A DNA stretch of 64,000 nucleotides from Pollutiaquabacter aromativorans (GTDB lineage Bacteria > Bacteroidota > Bacteroidia > AKYH767-A > 2013-40CM-41-45): contig CP185379.1 of the NCBI GenBank assembly GCA_049177215.1, positions 3,038,001-3,102,000 on the forward strand. The letters are read 5' to 3'. Under the pieces are notes generated by a model that saw only the letters and a list, made by a program, of their open reading frames with translations, was not told where the DNA came from and ran no database searches. The position numbers and the translations under genes are program-made. Positions 1 to 7,587 of the stretch are shown here, one piece after another (positions within the stretch are counted from its first letter, which is position 1; each line of letters starts with the position of its first letter).

Positions 1-1016
1 CGGTTGCCTTTCACGCTTTCGAACTCCTCCCAGAGCGCGTCGAGGAAGAGCGGCCGGATCAGCTTGAGGATGTTCTTTTCACTCGTGTAGTGCGCACCCA
101 GGTTGCGGCGTTCCTGCGGGTTCATCACACTCTGGAACATCGAACCGAAAATGGCCGGAGAGATCCGCGCCCAGTCGATGGAACAGCAGTCGAGCAGGGC
201 CTTGCGCATCTTCGCGTCAAAGCTCGCCAGCGGCAGGGCTTCTTCGAACAAGCGGCCGTTCACATAGGGGAATTCCGCCAGTTGTTCGTCGAGGTTCTTC
301 AGGCGCTTTTCGCGGGGCGTGTTCAGCACCTGGAAGAGCTCGGCCAGCCGTGCCGCCAGGTCGGAGCCGTCGGGTTGTGTGCGTTGCTCGAGGAAATCCT
401 GGAACTGCTGTTTGTTGAAGATCGTCGTGTCGTCGGCAAACAGGCAGAACAGGATGCGGACCAGGTACACCTCCAGCGGATGTCCCGTATAACCGATCTC
501 CTCCAACCGATCGTGGAGGCGGCCCATCAGCTCCGCCGCTTTGATGTTGGCGGGGTCCTGTTCCTGGAAGACTTTCTTCTGGTAGCCGATGATCGCCCCG
601 AAGAGTTGCACATTACCCACCAGCTCGTCAAGCCGGAATTCGGCGATGGTGCCGTCTTCCAGATCGTGCAGCCGGAAGCGTTCGAAGTCGGACACGAGGA
701 TGAAGCGGGGCAACTCCTCTTCTTTCAGTCCGTGCGTGTACTCCCGGGCCTGCTCATAGGCGCGGTCGAGGTTCTTCCCCCGGCTTTTCATTTCCACGAG
801 GATCACGCCCTTCCACAACAGGTCGATGTAACCGTCGGCCTCGCCCAGCTTCTTGACCTTGTATTCAAAAGTGGCTACTCGTCGCCGGGTAATTCCGAAC
901 ACCTCGAAGAAGCCCTCCAGGAAAGGCTTGGCATCGGCCTCTTCGTTCGTAGCGTCTTTCCATTCCTGCGCGAAGCGTACCGCGCGTTCCTTGATCTCGT
1001 TCCAGCTTAGGGGCAT
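1..1016 (-). CDS. Type IIL restriction-modification enzyme (MmeI-like), N-terminal part
   Basis: The frame is open from the ATG at 1016 down to the left edge, so only about 338 N-terminal codons are visible. Residues 1-90 look like the MmeI N-terminal endonuclease domain: D65, nine residues, then E75-x-K77, matching the D-x9-ExK active site of that family. A helical linker follows, and near residue 306 comes the LGAHYTSEKNI segment that opens the N6-adenine methyltransferase domain in MmeI relatives. In known family members one polypeptide both methylates and cuts DNA, and a C-terminal domain sets specificity. The missing left part should hold the NPPY motif and the specificity domain. It is divergent from the AbiE pair, which suggests a defence block. 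Whether the enzyme is complete cannot be judged here. Confidence 0.85.
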   Translation of the reverse strand, partial: MPLSWNEIKERAVRFAQEWKDATNEEADAKPFLEGFFEVFGITRRRVATFEYKVKKLGEADGYIDLLWKGVILVEMKSRGKNLDRAYEQAREYTHGLKEEELPRFILVSDFERFRLHDLEDGTIAEFRLDELVGNVQLFGAIIGYQKKVFQEQDPANIKAAELMGRLHDRLEEIGYTGHPLEVYLVRILFCLFADDTTIFNKQQFQDFLEQRTQPDGSDLAARLAELFQVLNTPREKRLKNLDEQLAEFPYVNGRLFEEALPLASFDAKMRKALLDCCSIDWARISPAIFGSMFQSVMNPQERRNLGAHYTSEKNILKLIRPLFLDALWEEFESVKGN

Positions 1017-1189
1017 AGGTTGGTTTCGTTCTTCCGGAAAGGTTTCAATCGGGCGATCTTCGGTTTGCTGCGCTACGGATCGCCTGGGGCCGTTAGTCCC
1101 GCATTTCCGTGTAATTCTATGAAAAACCTGAATTTCCGGTACGGCAAGTTACGGACTGCCCCGACCAATCGGAAAACGAGTGTTTGTGT

Positions 1190-1240
1190 GTTCAAATATT
1201 GTTATTGTTCATGATTCATGAACCTTTACTATATTTGAAC
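1190..1240. promoter_or_regulatory. AbiE promoter overlapped by two concentric inverted repeats
   Basis: A textbook Bacteroidota promoter is visible: TTG at 1205-1207, 22 bases, then TATATTTG at 1230-1237, ending 16 bases before the ATG at 1254. An exact inverted repeat (8-base arms 1207-1214 and 1216-1223, one central base) fills the spacer. A second exact inverted repeat (10-base arms 1190-1199 and 1231-1240) overlaps the -7 element. Both are centred on base 1215. Each arm begins with GTTCA, so half-sites recur at a 17-base step on both sides. AbiEi-type antitoxins are known to repress their own operon by binding inverted repeats, so this is very likely the autoregulatory operator. Confidence 0.75.
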
Positions 1241-1253
1241 GTACAATTCGAAA

Positions 1254-2234
1254 ATGGCTGAAAATTCGATTTTAAAAGCTGCTTTGGGCCAGTTCCGGGA
1301 GGCGACCGGGATGTCGCTTCGCGTGGAGAGGGATGATCCGGAGGGTGTGGTGCTGGAGTTGGGGGGCCTCGAATGGGCCTTTCGAACGCTGGTCCGTAAT
1401 GAGTTGCGGGAACACCATCTGGGTGGTTTGCTGGAGGAGATCGGACGGGAGCAGGAGCGCACCCTGCTCGTCACGCAATACGTGAGCAAGCCTTTACGTG
1501 CGCGTTTGCGTCAGTCGGGGATCCGTTACCTCGACGCCTCCGGCAATTGTTACATACGTGCGGGGCATTCGGTGCTGTTTGTGGATGAACGCAAGGTGAG
1601 TCGGCAGCGGCGCTCCGGCTTGAGCGGGTTGTGGAAACCGACAGGACTACGCTTCCTCTTCACCGTTCTGGTAAAGCCCGAAGTCCTGCAGGCCGATTAC
1701 CGTATGATCGCGGTCGCCTGCCGGTTGTCGCTCGGAACCGTTGCCGGCCTGATGCAGGAATTGGAACGGTCGCCGTACTTCAAGAAGGTCAAAGGTGTCT
1801 GGCAGGTGAACGATCGTGAATCATTATTGGCTCGATGGCTGGATCATTACCACAGCCATCTGCGGCCACGACTGCGTCAGGCGCGTTATCGTTTTGCGCA
1901 AGAGCATTGGCGCAAGCACTGGACGCAACTCGACGTGTCCGATGCATATTGGAGCGGTGAGCCGGCGGGGGCCTTGCTCACCAATAACCTGCGGCCGGAA
2001 CAGTTCAACCTCTTCAGCACCTGGAGCGCCGGTGATCTTGCACGAAGACTGCATCTGCTTCCGGATACCAACGGAGAAGTGGAAGTCCTGCAACCCTTCT
2101 GGAACACCAATTACCTACCTGCCGGTCCGCTGCACACCGCGCCGGTTTTGCTCGTCTATGCTGAGCTTATGGGAAGCAGTGACAGTCGGAACCGCTCCAT
2201 CGCGAAGCAGATTCGGGAGGAATATCATGTCTGA
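1254..2234 (+). CDS. AbiEi-like antitoxin / winged-helix regulator (COG4861 type)
   Basis: This 326-residue protein resembles the winged-helix proteins that partner AbiEii-like nucleotidyltransferases in type IV toxin-antitoxin systems. Residues 40-120 hold a conserved segment including GIRYLDASGNCYI. Residues 125-185 look like a winged helix. The C-terminal half has no domain I recognise. Its stop codon overlaps the start of the next gene by 8 bases, typical of antitoxin-toxin coupling. The leader is only about 10 bases, and the promoter lies in a large dyad that the protein probably binds. The antitoxin and autorepressor roles are inferred from family and context. The family assignment is from memory of COG4861/COG4849 pairs. 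Confidence 0.75.
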   Translation: MAENSILKAALGQFREATGMSLRVERDDPEGVVLELGGLEWAFRTLVRNELREHHLGGLLEEIGREQERTLLVTQYVSKPLRARLRQSGIRYLDASGNCYIRAGHSVLFVDERKVSRQRRSGLSGLWKPTGLRFLFTVLVKPEVLQADYRMIAVACRLSLGTVAGLMQELERSPYFKKVKGVWQVNDRESLLARWLDHYHSHLRPRLRQARYRFAQEHWRKHWTQLDVSDAYWSGEPAGALLTNNLRPEQFNLFSTWSAGDLARRLHLLPDTNGEVEVLQPFWNTNYLPAGPLHTAPVLLVYAELMGSSDSRNRSIAKQIREEYHV

Positions 2235-3027
2235 CGCGTCGCCTGTCCCACTCGATCAGGCTACGTTGGAGCTACTCGCCGATATGGAGCCGGTGCTTCG
2301 GAGGATGGGCGTGCGCTGGTTCCTGATTGGCGCCATTGCCCGGGACCTGCTGCTGCCGGAAACAATTCATGCACCGGATTACCGCCGAACACAGGATGTC
2401 GACCTTGCTGTTTGGCTGCCGGATGAAGCGGCTTTTCAATCCTTGATGGATCGGCTCGAAGCGACGGGAAATTTTGAACGCGATCGCCTGAATAGCATTC
2501 GGCTGCATCATCGCGGCGGGATGCTGGCCGATCTGATCCCGTTTGGCGACCTGGCAACAGAGCAAGGCGAAGTGCACCTGACACGACCCAGCGTTCTCAC
2601 GCTGGATATTCCGGGTTTGATCGAAGTGGAAGCCCGAATTGTCAGTCACCAGATCGCAGATCGAACCTGCTACACTTGTCCGCCGGAGGGTCTGCTACTC
2701 TTGAAACTACTCAGTAACGATGATCGTCCGGAGCGAACACAGGACCTGACGGATATCCGTTTGCTACTCGAAGCGGTTTTCAATATCGCTGCATACGAAA
2801 TCGCAACGGAACACTTCGATCTTTTCGATCAATACGAGGGGACAAGCAACCAAAGCTATGGGCAGGAGATCGCGGGGCATTTCCTCGGTCGCAAACTGAA
2901 AAGCCTGTTGCAGTCCAATGACAAACTACGTACGAGAATCCTCACGATTCTACGAAAAAAAGATGATGCAATCTGGTCAGCCATGGCTCGTGGATTGAAT
3001 GACGCGTTCCGGTCTCCAGGAATATAG
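2227..3027 (+). CDS. AbiEii-like nucleotidyltransferase toxin
   Basis: The ATG at 2227 gives 266 residues; the frame stays open further upstream but that part overlaps the antitoxin gene. Residues 34-40 (IGAIARD) and 55-62 (TQDVDLAV) form the nucleotidyltransferase-fold signature, with D57 and D59 as the likely metal-binding pair. Known AbiEii/MenA-type toxins transfer nucleotides, some of them to tRNA acceptor ends. Here the target is unknown. It overlaps the antitoxin gene by 8 bases and ends 59 bases before an apparently independent gene. It could alternatively be a housekeeping nucleotidyltransferase, but the paired winged-helix gene argues for a toxin-antitoxin unit. Confidence 0.75.
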   Translation: MSDASPVPLDQATLELLADMEPVLRRMGVRWFLIGAIARDLLLPETIHAPDYRRTQDVDLAVWLPDEAAFQSLMDRLEATGNFERDRLNSIRLHHRGGMLADLIPFGDLATEQGEVHLTRPSVLTLDIPGLIEVEARIVSHQIADRTCYTCPPEGLLLLKLLSNDDRPERTQDLTDIRLLLEAVFNIAAYEIATEHFDLFDQYEGTSNQSYGQEIAGHFLGRKLKSLLQSNDKLRTRILTILRKKDDAIWSAMARGLNDAFRSPGI

Positions 3028-3086
3028 TGTCGGTTTAATTGAAACGATAATTCGTACTTTGACTACACTTTTAAAAGCTCTATATC

Positions 3087-3710
3087 ATGGCCAGTTGCAC
3101 CCAATGCGGACAGTTCACCAAGTTCGAAGGCGGACTGTGTTATAGCTGTTATGCTGAAAAGAAAAATGGAGAAGAGCCCGAGCCGGAGACGATGGAAATC
3201 CGCGCACTCAATTCCGGTGGTCTGACGGAGAAAGAGCGCGCCTACCGGTACGGCATGATCAAAGGGCGCATTGCCGAGACCCTGGTTCAGGAACTCTTCT
3301 TAAGCCTGGGCTATAACGTCTTCCGTTACGGCATGGAGAATACCATACCGGGTATCATGGAATTGCTGAAAGGTGTCCGCTCGGAAGTGGCGCAGGAGAT
3401 TCGTCGGATGCCGGATTTCGTGATGCAGAATCCGAAAACCAAGGATGTCCATTTTGTCGAAGTGAAGTTCCGGGCCAAAGGAACGTTCACCTTCGAGGAT
3501 TTACCGAAGAACTATCCCTTCGAAAACGCCTTCTTCATCGTGGTATCCAAGAAACACATCAAGTGCATCAGCTTTCAGGAACTAAAGGAAGGGAAGTCGA
3601 TCTCACCAGAAAGCCGGAATTATCTTGGCTCTCGAAAGGAATTCGATCTTGACAAGGATGTGATCATTGAATTCTGTGAGTTTGCTGTCAAGTTCTTTAG
3701 TCAGGTCTGA
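3087..3710 (+). CDS. Zinc-ribbon PD-(D/E)XK nuclease-like protein
   Basis: This 207-residue protein has no family name I recognise. Residues 4-21 form a Cys4 knuckle (C4-x2-C7, C18-x2-C21). After a charged linker comes a restriction-fold pattern: E64 in a helix, D110 in the MPDF segment, and E125-V-K127 in a beta strand, the order expected for a PD-(D/E)XK active site. A strand-rich tail follows. Upstream, 3055-3061 carries a near-consensus TAnTTTG element 25 bases before the ATG. It sits just downstream of the AbiE pair and restriction enzyme, so a role in DNA cleavage or defence is plausible. It might equally be a Holliday-junction or VRR-like repair nuclease. Confidence 0.6.
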   Translation: MASCTQCGQFTKFEGGLCYSCYAEKKNGEEPEPETMEIRALNSGGLTEKERAYRYGMIKGRIAETLVQELFLSLGYNVFRYGMENTIPGIMELLKGVRSEVAQEIRRMPDFVMQNPKTKDVHFVEVKFRAKGTFTFEDLPKNYPFENAFFIVVSKKHIKCISFQELKEGKSISPESRNYLGSRKEFDLDKDVIIEFCEFAVKFFSQV

Positions 3711-3776
3711 TACTCCACTATCTCTTCGCCGAAAGCATATTAAAACTGCCGGATCATTTATTCACCCTTCTACGCC

Positions 3777-4853
3777 ATGAGAAAAGGCTTAGCAAATAAC
3801 ATTAGAAGCGCTGGATTATGGATTTGGCTGATGCTAGTGCTTGCTCCCTTTACACTTTTCGCCCAACGCGAATACGCCGTCTGCGATTCGACCTTTCATG
3901 TGCTGAATGCGGATTCGACGCTCATTGCCGGGCGGTATACACTTTACCTGGAGACCGCTGCCGGTACCAGTCCGGTACACGATTTCAGTCTGCCGGACCC
4001 GGATCAATACATCCGCGACTTCGATATCGTAGCGCCGAACCGTTGGTTCACACTCGTTGGCAGCAGATACATCGGCGGTCCGACGACGCTTTGGCGCTCG
4101 GATGATCGCGGGAATTCCTGGCAGGTGGATTCTTCTTTCTGTGCAGCCGCAAGGAATACAGACCCTTCGCCGAATTATTGGAACTCGGTCAACCAGTTGC
4201 AGCATTTCGGTACGGATACATTGGCCCTGTTTCTGGGTTATTACCAGTCGGGAGTGGCTTATTCCATTGATGGAGGTGCCAGTTGGACCAACTGGATGCA
4301 AAACCTGATCACGCATTACCACGCACTTTTCCAGTGCGACACCACGTATTATCTCTTCGGACTGGAAGGTGATGCCTTCCGTTCGTGGGCCTTTCCTATC
4401 CCGCGTTATAAGCTCTTCCGGAACGATTCGCTTGTCAACTTCCAGATCTTCGGCGGTACGGGCGATCATCCCTTCTGCTCGAATGGCGACAGCAGTTGTT
4501 TTTTCGTGCCCGGCAGTTTGAACCGTTGCGGACAGTATCACTACATGCGCGACTACATCGACAGCCTTTGCCAGCTAACGACCGGAATCGACGCGGTGAA
4601 TTTCTCCGATGCTGACGGGCTGTTCGTGTTTCCGAATCCCGGCAACGGTTTATTCGGGATCCGATTTCCCGGCGACTGGGTTGGAGTAGCCAATGTGACC
4701 ATCAACGATCTGTCAGGTCGAACGGTACGATCCGTTCGTCTTCCGGTTTCGGACAACACCACCCTTGATCTTGGCTCCCTTCCGGCCGGGACCTATTTGC
4801 TGCGCCTGGACAATAACGGACAGCTCAGAATAGGAAGGCTGCTAAAATACTAA
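3777..4853 (+). CDS. T9SS-secreted beta-propeller-like protein
   Basis: A 358-residue secreted protein. A hydrophobic signal peptide ends near residue 30 (LFAQ). The middle contains BNR/Asp-box style segments (SDDRGNSWQVD, SIDGGASWTNW), typical of sialidase-like or photosystem-stability-type propellers. The last 75 residues form a type A T9SS sorting domain, from VFPNPGNG to GTYLLRLDNNGQ. Such proteins cross the outer membrane by the Por system and are released or anchored at the surface. No catalytic residues can be assigned. The short intergenic region upstream shows no clear promoter. Confidence 0.75.
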   Translation: MRKGLANNIRSAGLWIWLMLVLAPFTLFAQREYAVCDSTFHVLNADSTLIAGRYTLYLETAAGTSPVHDFSLPDPDQYIRDFDIVAPNRWFTLVGSRYIGGPTTLWRSDDRGNSWQVDSSFCAAARNTDPSPNYWNSVNQLQHFGTDTLALFLGYYQSGVAYSIDGGASWTNWMQNLITHYHALFQCDTTYYLFGLEGDAFRSWAFPIPRYKLFRNDSLVNFQIFGGTGDHPFCSNGDSSCFFVPGSLNRCGQYHYMRDYIDSLCQLTTGIDAVNFSDADGLFVFPNPGNGLFGIRFPGDWVGVANVTINDLSGRTVRSVRLPVSDNTTLDLGSLPAGTYLLRLDNNGQLRIGRLLKY

Positions 4854-4917
4854 CCGGTCGCTCAGGATCACTCCATCCGTTGCCGGATGATAGTAGCAAT
4901 TCCAAAATCTCCCAACC

Positions 4918-5472
4918 ATGTCAATTCGCGGCATTTTTTCAATCATCGCACTCTTCCTGTTCCAGTCACTTGCTTGTAGCGCCCAAGCAGACCAGGCAGC
5001 TATTCCTTCCAATACCCGCACCTATCACTGCCTCATCCGCGGTGATTCAACCAAGCAATTCACCATTCGCTACGCGATCATCCAATCGGTCACCGACAGC
5101 GGGTTCTACTATTCCGCGGTCAAACACGGCTCGACGACGTTTGAACGGGAAGTCCGGTTCATGCCCGCGCGCTACATCGACGAAATGAAGATCGGCCGAA
5201 AAGGGAAAACAGGAACCGGCATCCTCGTGGGAGGAGTCGTGGGTTTCTTTGTGGGCGGTGTACTGGGCTTGTCGGGAGTGCCGGATTACGGTATACTCGA
5301 GTCAATACCGCCAGAAGAAAACGCCCTGATCGGCGGAACACTGGCCACGTTTCCGGGATTGATCATTGGTGGAATCGCGGGATCCGCGCGTGAAAAAATC
5401 TATCTCGGAAAAGATCCGGTCACCTATCAACGGAACATACTGCGTTTACGACGCTTTTCGAAAATGCCCTGA
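4918..5472 (+). CDS. Small exported protein with glycine-rich membrane segments
   Basis: A 184-residue protein. Residues 1-22 are a signal peptide; the LAC sequence near residue 19 could be a degenerate lipobox, but the preceding residues fit poorly. Residues 30-95 are beta-rich and polar. Then come two glycine-rich hydrophobic stretches (around 103-120 and 140-155, with repeated GG and GxxxG), reminiscent of glycine-zipper proteins. I do not recognise a family. It starts 64 bases after the T9SS protein, and a small hairpin (4874-4889, no T-run) lies between them. It is convergent with the next gene, with 22 bases between stops. Confidence 0.55.
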   Translation: MSIRGIFSIIALFLFQSLACSAQADQAAIPSNTRTYHCLIRGDSTKQFTIRYAIIQSVTDSGFYYSAVKHGSTTFEREVRFMPARYIDEMKIGRKGKTGTGILVGGVVGFFVGGVLGLSGVPDYGILESIPPEENALIGGTLATFPGLIIGGIAGSAREKIYLGKDPVTYQRNILRLRRFSKMP

Positions 5473-5494
5473 ACAGTGCGCGACACCCAAGCAC

Positions 5495-5977
5495 CTATCG
5501 CACCGGCACCCAGATCTCCTCTTCCGAATCCTCGGCTTCTCCCTTATAGCGCTCATCCATCCGGGCGAAGTGCGGTCGGTCATCGAGCGAATAGCCGGAG
5601 CCGGGGAGCCATTGGGTAAAGATGTAGCGGTACAGGTCCGCGCCTTTAGAAGCGGGGCCACGATACAAGAAGACCGCATATCGACCGCCTGGCACGCGCA
5701 ATTCGCTCATCCCATCGGGAACCGCTTCCTGTAGTCCGACTTCCACCGCGGCCCACTTCGTGAATTCCCTGGCCGGATCAAATACTGCGAAATGATCCAG
5801 GCCATCGTAGACCTCCAGCGAATACAACACGCCTTGGTTCACCGACCGAAGCTCGCCCCGGCGCGGCATGAAGCGTTTCCACAATGCGGCCGTAGTGTTT
5901 TGGACCAGCGACTGCCGCTGCGACATGCCGATGAGGCGAAAGGATGGAATGGTACGGATTTCAGGCTGTATGGACAT
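5495..5977 (-). CDS. GyrI-like effector-binding domain protein
   Basis: The 160-residue product matches the stand-alone GyrI-like/AraC effector-binding fold (SOUL/GyrI superfamily), known to bind small molecules or, in SbmC, DNA gyrase. Recognisable blocks are the N-terminal IPSFRLIGMSQ strand, the FTKWAAVEV segment and the RYAVFLYRGP strand. There is no helix-turn-helix, so it is not itself a transcription factor. The upstream side faces a repeat-filled intergenic region shared with the divergent SDR gene. Ligand unknown. Confidence 0.7.
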   Translation of the reverse strand: MSIQPEIRTIPSFRLIGMSQRQSLVQNTTAALWKRFMPRRGELRSVNQGVLYSLEVYDGLDHFAVFDPAREFTKWAAVEVGLQEAVPDGMSELRVPGGRYAVFLYRGPASKGADLYRYIFTQWLPGSGYSLDDRPHFARMDERYKGEAEDSEEEIWVPVR

Positions 5978-6021
5978 GGTGCTGGATGCAAGGTAGTGCT
6001 GAACAGCGCGGCGAACAAGAT

Positions 6022-6091
6022 GGCATTGGTGATTGGATATTTGTAATTAGAAACTGGTAATTAGAAATTAAAAACTTGGTAACTGGAAACT
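6022..6091. repeat. Degenerate 7-bp (heptad) repeat array 1
   Basis: Ten consecutive 7-base units can be read without a break: GGCATTG, GTGATTG, GATATTT, GTAATTA, GAAACTG, GTAATTA, GAAATTA, AAAACTT, GGTAACT, GGAAACT. The unit consensus is loose (purine-rich start, central A/T pair), but the phase is exact. The first two units are the same as two units at 9547-9560, and 6029-6053 is nearly identical to the reverse complement of 9587-9611. The array lies in the divergent gap between the GyrI-like gene and the SDR. Confidence 0.65.
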
Positions 6092-6092
6092 C

Positions 6093-6174
6093 GCCCGCCT
6101 GCCGCAGTTTTATCGAAGGCAGGAAACCCGGAACCTGCCCGCCTGCCGCAGCTTTAGCGTAGGCAGGAAACCCC
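6093..6174. repeat. Two tandem REP-like palindromic elements
   Basis: Two near-identical copies occupy 6093-6129 and 6137-6174. Each has a CCTGCC left arm, a central GCAG-TTTA-CG-like part, and a GGCAGG right arm, so each can form a hairpin with a 6-base GC-rich stem. The copies differ at three central positions. They interrupt the heptad array: the flanking bases (GGAAACT before, GGAACCT between, GGAAACC at the right end) look like continuing heptads. Such short GC-rich palindromes resemble bacterial REP elements. No REP transposase is visible in the window. Confidence 0.65.
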
Positions 6175-6218
6175 CTCGCCGTCTTGACCCATTCACAAAA
6201 TCTCCCGTCATTTACGGA

Positions 6219-7007
6219 ATGAATCTCGATCTGCGCGGTAAGAAAGCCCTTGTATGCGGTAGTACGCAGGGTATCGGAAAAGCGGCGGCGCTGGAACTTG
6301 CGCTGCTCGGCGCCACGGTTACCTTGCTTGCGCGCAACGAATCCGATCTCAAAAAGACCTGCGGCGAGCTGTCATCGGTCTTTCATCAGAAGCACGATTA
6401 TCTGGTCGCCGATTTTTCCAAACCCGAAGAACTCCGGGCATCGGTCGAGCGCTACCTGCGCAGCGCGGGCACCGTGCACATTCTGATCAACAATACAGGC
6501 GGACCTCCGGGCGGACCGATCACCGAGGCGAAGACGGAAGAATTCATCCAGGCGTTTTCCAACCACCTGGTCTGCAATCACATCCTGGCCCAGGCCGTGT
6601 TGCCCGGCATGAAAGAAGCCGGCTACGGGCGCATCGTCAATGTGATCTCCACCTCGGTCAAGCAACCGCTGAAAGGTCTGGGCGTTTCCAACACCGTGCG
6701 CGCCGCGGTAGCGAACTGGTCCAAGACATTGGCCGGCGAAGTCGCGAAGTACGGCATCACCGTCAACAACGTCCTGCCCGGCGCCACCAACACCCAACGC
6801 CTGCGCAGTCTGATCGACGCCAAAGCCCAAAAAACCGGACAGCATCCCGACGAAATCAAAGCTGAAATGATCCACGAAGTCCCGATGGCCCGCTTCGCCG
6901 AAGCTTCCGAGATCGCCAACGCCATTGCCTTCCTCGCCAGCCCCGCCGCCGCCTACATCACGGGCATCAACGTGCCGGTGGATGGAGGAAGGACTTCGTG
7001 TTTGTAG
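6219..7007 (+). CDS. Short-chain dehydrogenase/reductase with atypical active site
   Basis: A 262-residue SDR. The Rossmann motif G14-STQ-GIG20 and the NNTGG motif (91-95) are intact, and the C-terminal end (GINVPVDGG) is typical of FabG-like enzymes. The catalytic Ser aligns with S144. The usual Tyr-x3-Lys is replaced by S157-NTV-R161, within VSNTVRAAVANW. This belongs to a recognised atypical SDR subgroup that retains the fold but lacks the catalytic Tyr/Lys pair, so standard reductase activity is doubtful and the substrate is unknown. The stop codon is immediately followed by a heptad repeat array (7007-7073). Confidence 0.8.
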   Translation: MNLDLRGKKALVCGSTQGIGKAAALELALLGATVTLLARNESDLKKTCGELSSVFHQKHDYLVADFSKPEELRASVERYLRSAGTVHILINNTGGPPGGPITEAKTEEFIQAFSNHLVCNHILAQAVLPGMKEAGYGRIVNVISTSVKQPLKGLGVSNTVRAAVANWSKTLAGEVAKYGITVNNVLPGATNTQRLRSLIDAKAQKTGQHPDEIKAEMIHEVPMARFAEASEIANAIAFLASPAAAYITGINVPVDGGRTSCL

Positions 7008-7073
7008 TTTACGGTTTCGCGTTTCCAGTTTCCAGTTTCGGGTTTCGGGTTTCCAGTTTCGGGTTTCGGGTTG
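7007..7073 (+). repeat. Heptad repeat array 2 (GTTTCnn)
   Basis: Nine exact-phase 7-base units start with the last base of the SDR stop codon: GTTTACG, GTTTCGC, GTTTCCA twice, GTTTCGG twice, GTTTCCA, GTTTCGG twice, then GTT. An inverted partner array on the other side of the four-helix-bundle gene (7546-7587) uses the same units on the opposite strand. Both arrays begin with TTGTAG at the stop codon of the neighbouring gene. Confidence 0.75.
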
Positions 7074-7099
7074 TTTTTTGTTGAAGAGTTTTCTTCTCC

Positions 7100-7498
7100 T
7101 TACTGTCGCCCTTTGTACTTCGTTCCCTTGATTTGAGATTGAATCAGATAGGACATTAGTGCGCCTGTCTTTTGTGAAAACTGACGGCTTAGTTGCCGCA
7201 GGATTTCCATTTCAGACTCGGGAACCCAACCCTGATCAGCCGCTACAACCAGTTGGGAATACAATTCACCGTTGGAACCTTTTGCGATGGAAAGAAAATT
7301 CGTGAACTCCCGATTGCCTCCGCGCTCAAATCCCTCTGAAATATTGGAGATCATCGATACGGATGCGCTTCGAATCTGTGATCGAAAGCGAAGATCTTCC
7401 TGGAATTCGCGCGATCTTGTAATCGTAAAAACAATTTTGTTCACTTGCCGGGCGATCTTCCAGATCTCCAGGTCTTCGAAGGTTTTAATGCTGGCCAC
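7100..7498 (-). CDS. Four-helix-bundle protein (23S rRNA IVP / Avd-like family), copy 1
   Basis: About 132 residues from a GTG at 7498 (MASIKTFEDLEIWKIAR, the usual family beginning); a TTG at 7513 would add five residues. The FEDLEIW start, a helix with IRSASVSMISNISEGFERG, and FSIAKGSNGEL-like packing residues identify the free-standing S23/IVP four-helix-bundle family (TIGR02436). Relatives are encoded in 23S rRNA intervening sequences, and the Avd protein of diversity-generating retroelements shares the fold. Function outside these settings is unknown. The gene sits between two convergent genes and is flanked by inverted heptad arrays, as if the unit were a cassette. A second copy lies at 59549. 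Confidence 0.8.
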   Translation of the reverse strand: MASIKTFEDLEIWKIARQVNKIVFTITRSREFQEDLRFRSQIRSASVSMISNISEGFERGGNREFTNFLSIAKGSNGELYSQLVVAADQGWVPESEMEILRQLSRQFSQKTGALMSYLIQSQIKGTKYKGRQ

Positions 7499-7545
7499 GA
7501 AGCAAACATCCAAATCGCTTCAGGGAATTGCATCCAATAAATGCG

Positions 7546-7587
7546 GGAAACTAATATTAAAAAACCGGAAACCCGAAACCTACAACC
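7546..7587 (-). repeat. Heptad repeat array 3 (inverted partner of array 2)
   Basis: Read on the minus strand, six units follow in phase: GGTTGTA, GGTTTCG, GGTTTCC, GGTTTTT, TAATATT, AGTTTCC. The acs stop codon (7580-7582) lies inside the first two units. The TTGTAG-(GTTTCnn) layout mirrors that at the SDR stop, so the four-helix-bundle gene is bracketed by inverted copies of the same repeat. Confidence 0.7.

Noticed and set aside
90..1010. Long plus-strand open frame (306 codons)
   Set aside because: It is antisense to the MmeI-like gene, whose minus-strand product has clear endonuclease and methyltransferase motifs and runs off the window edge.
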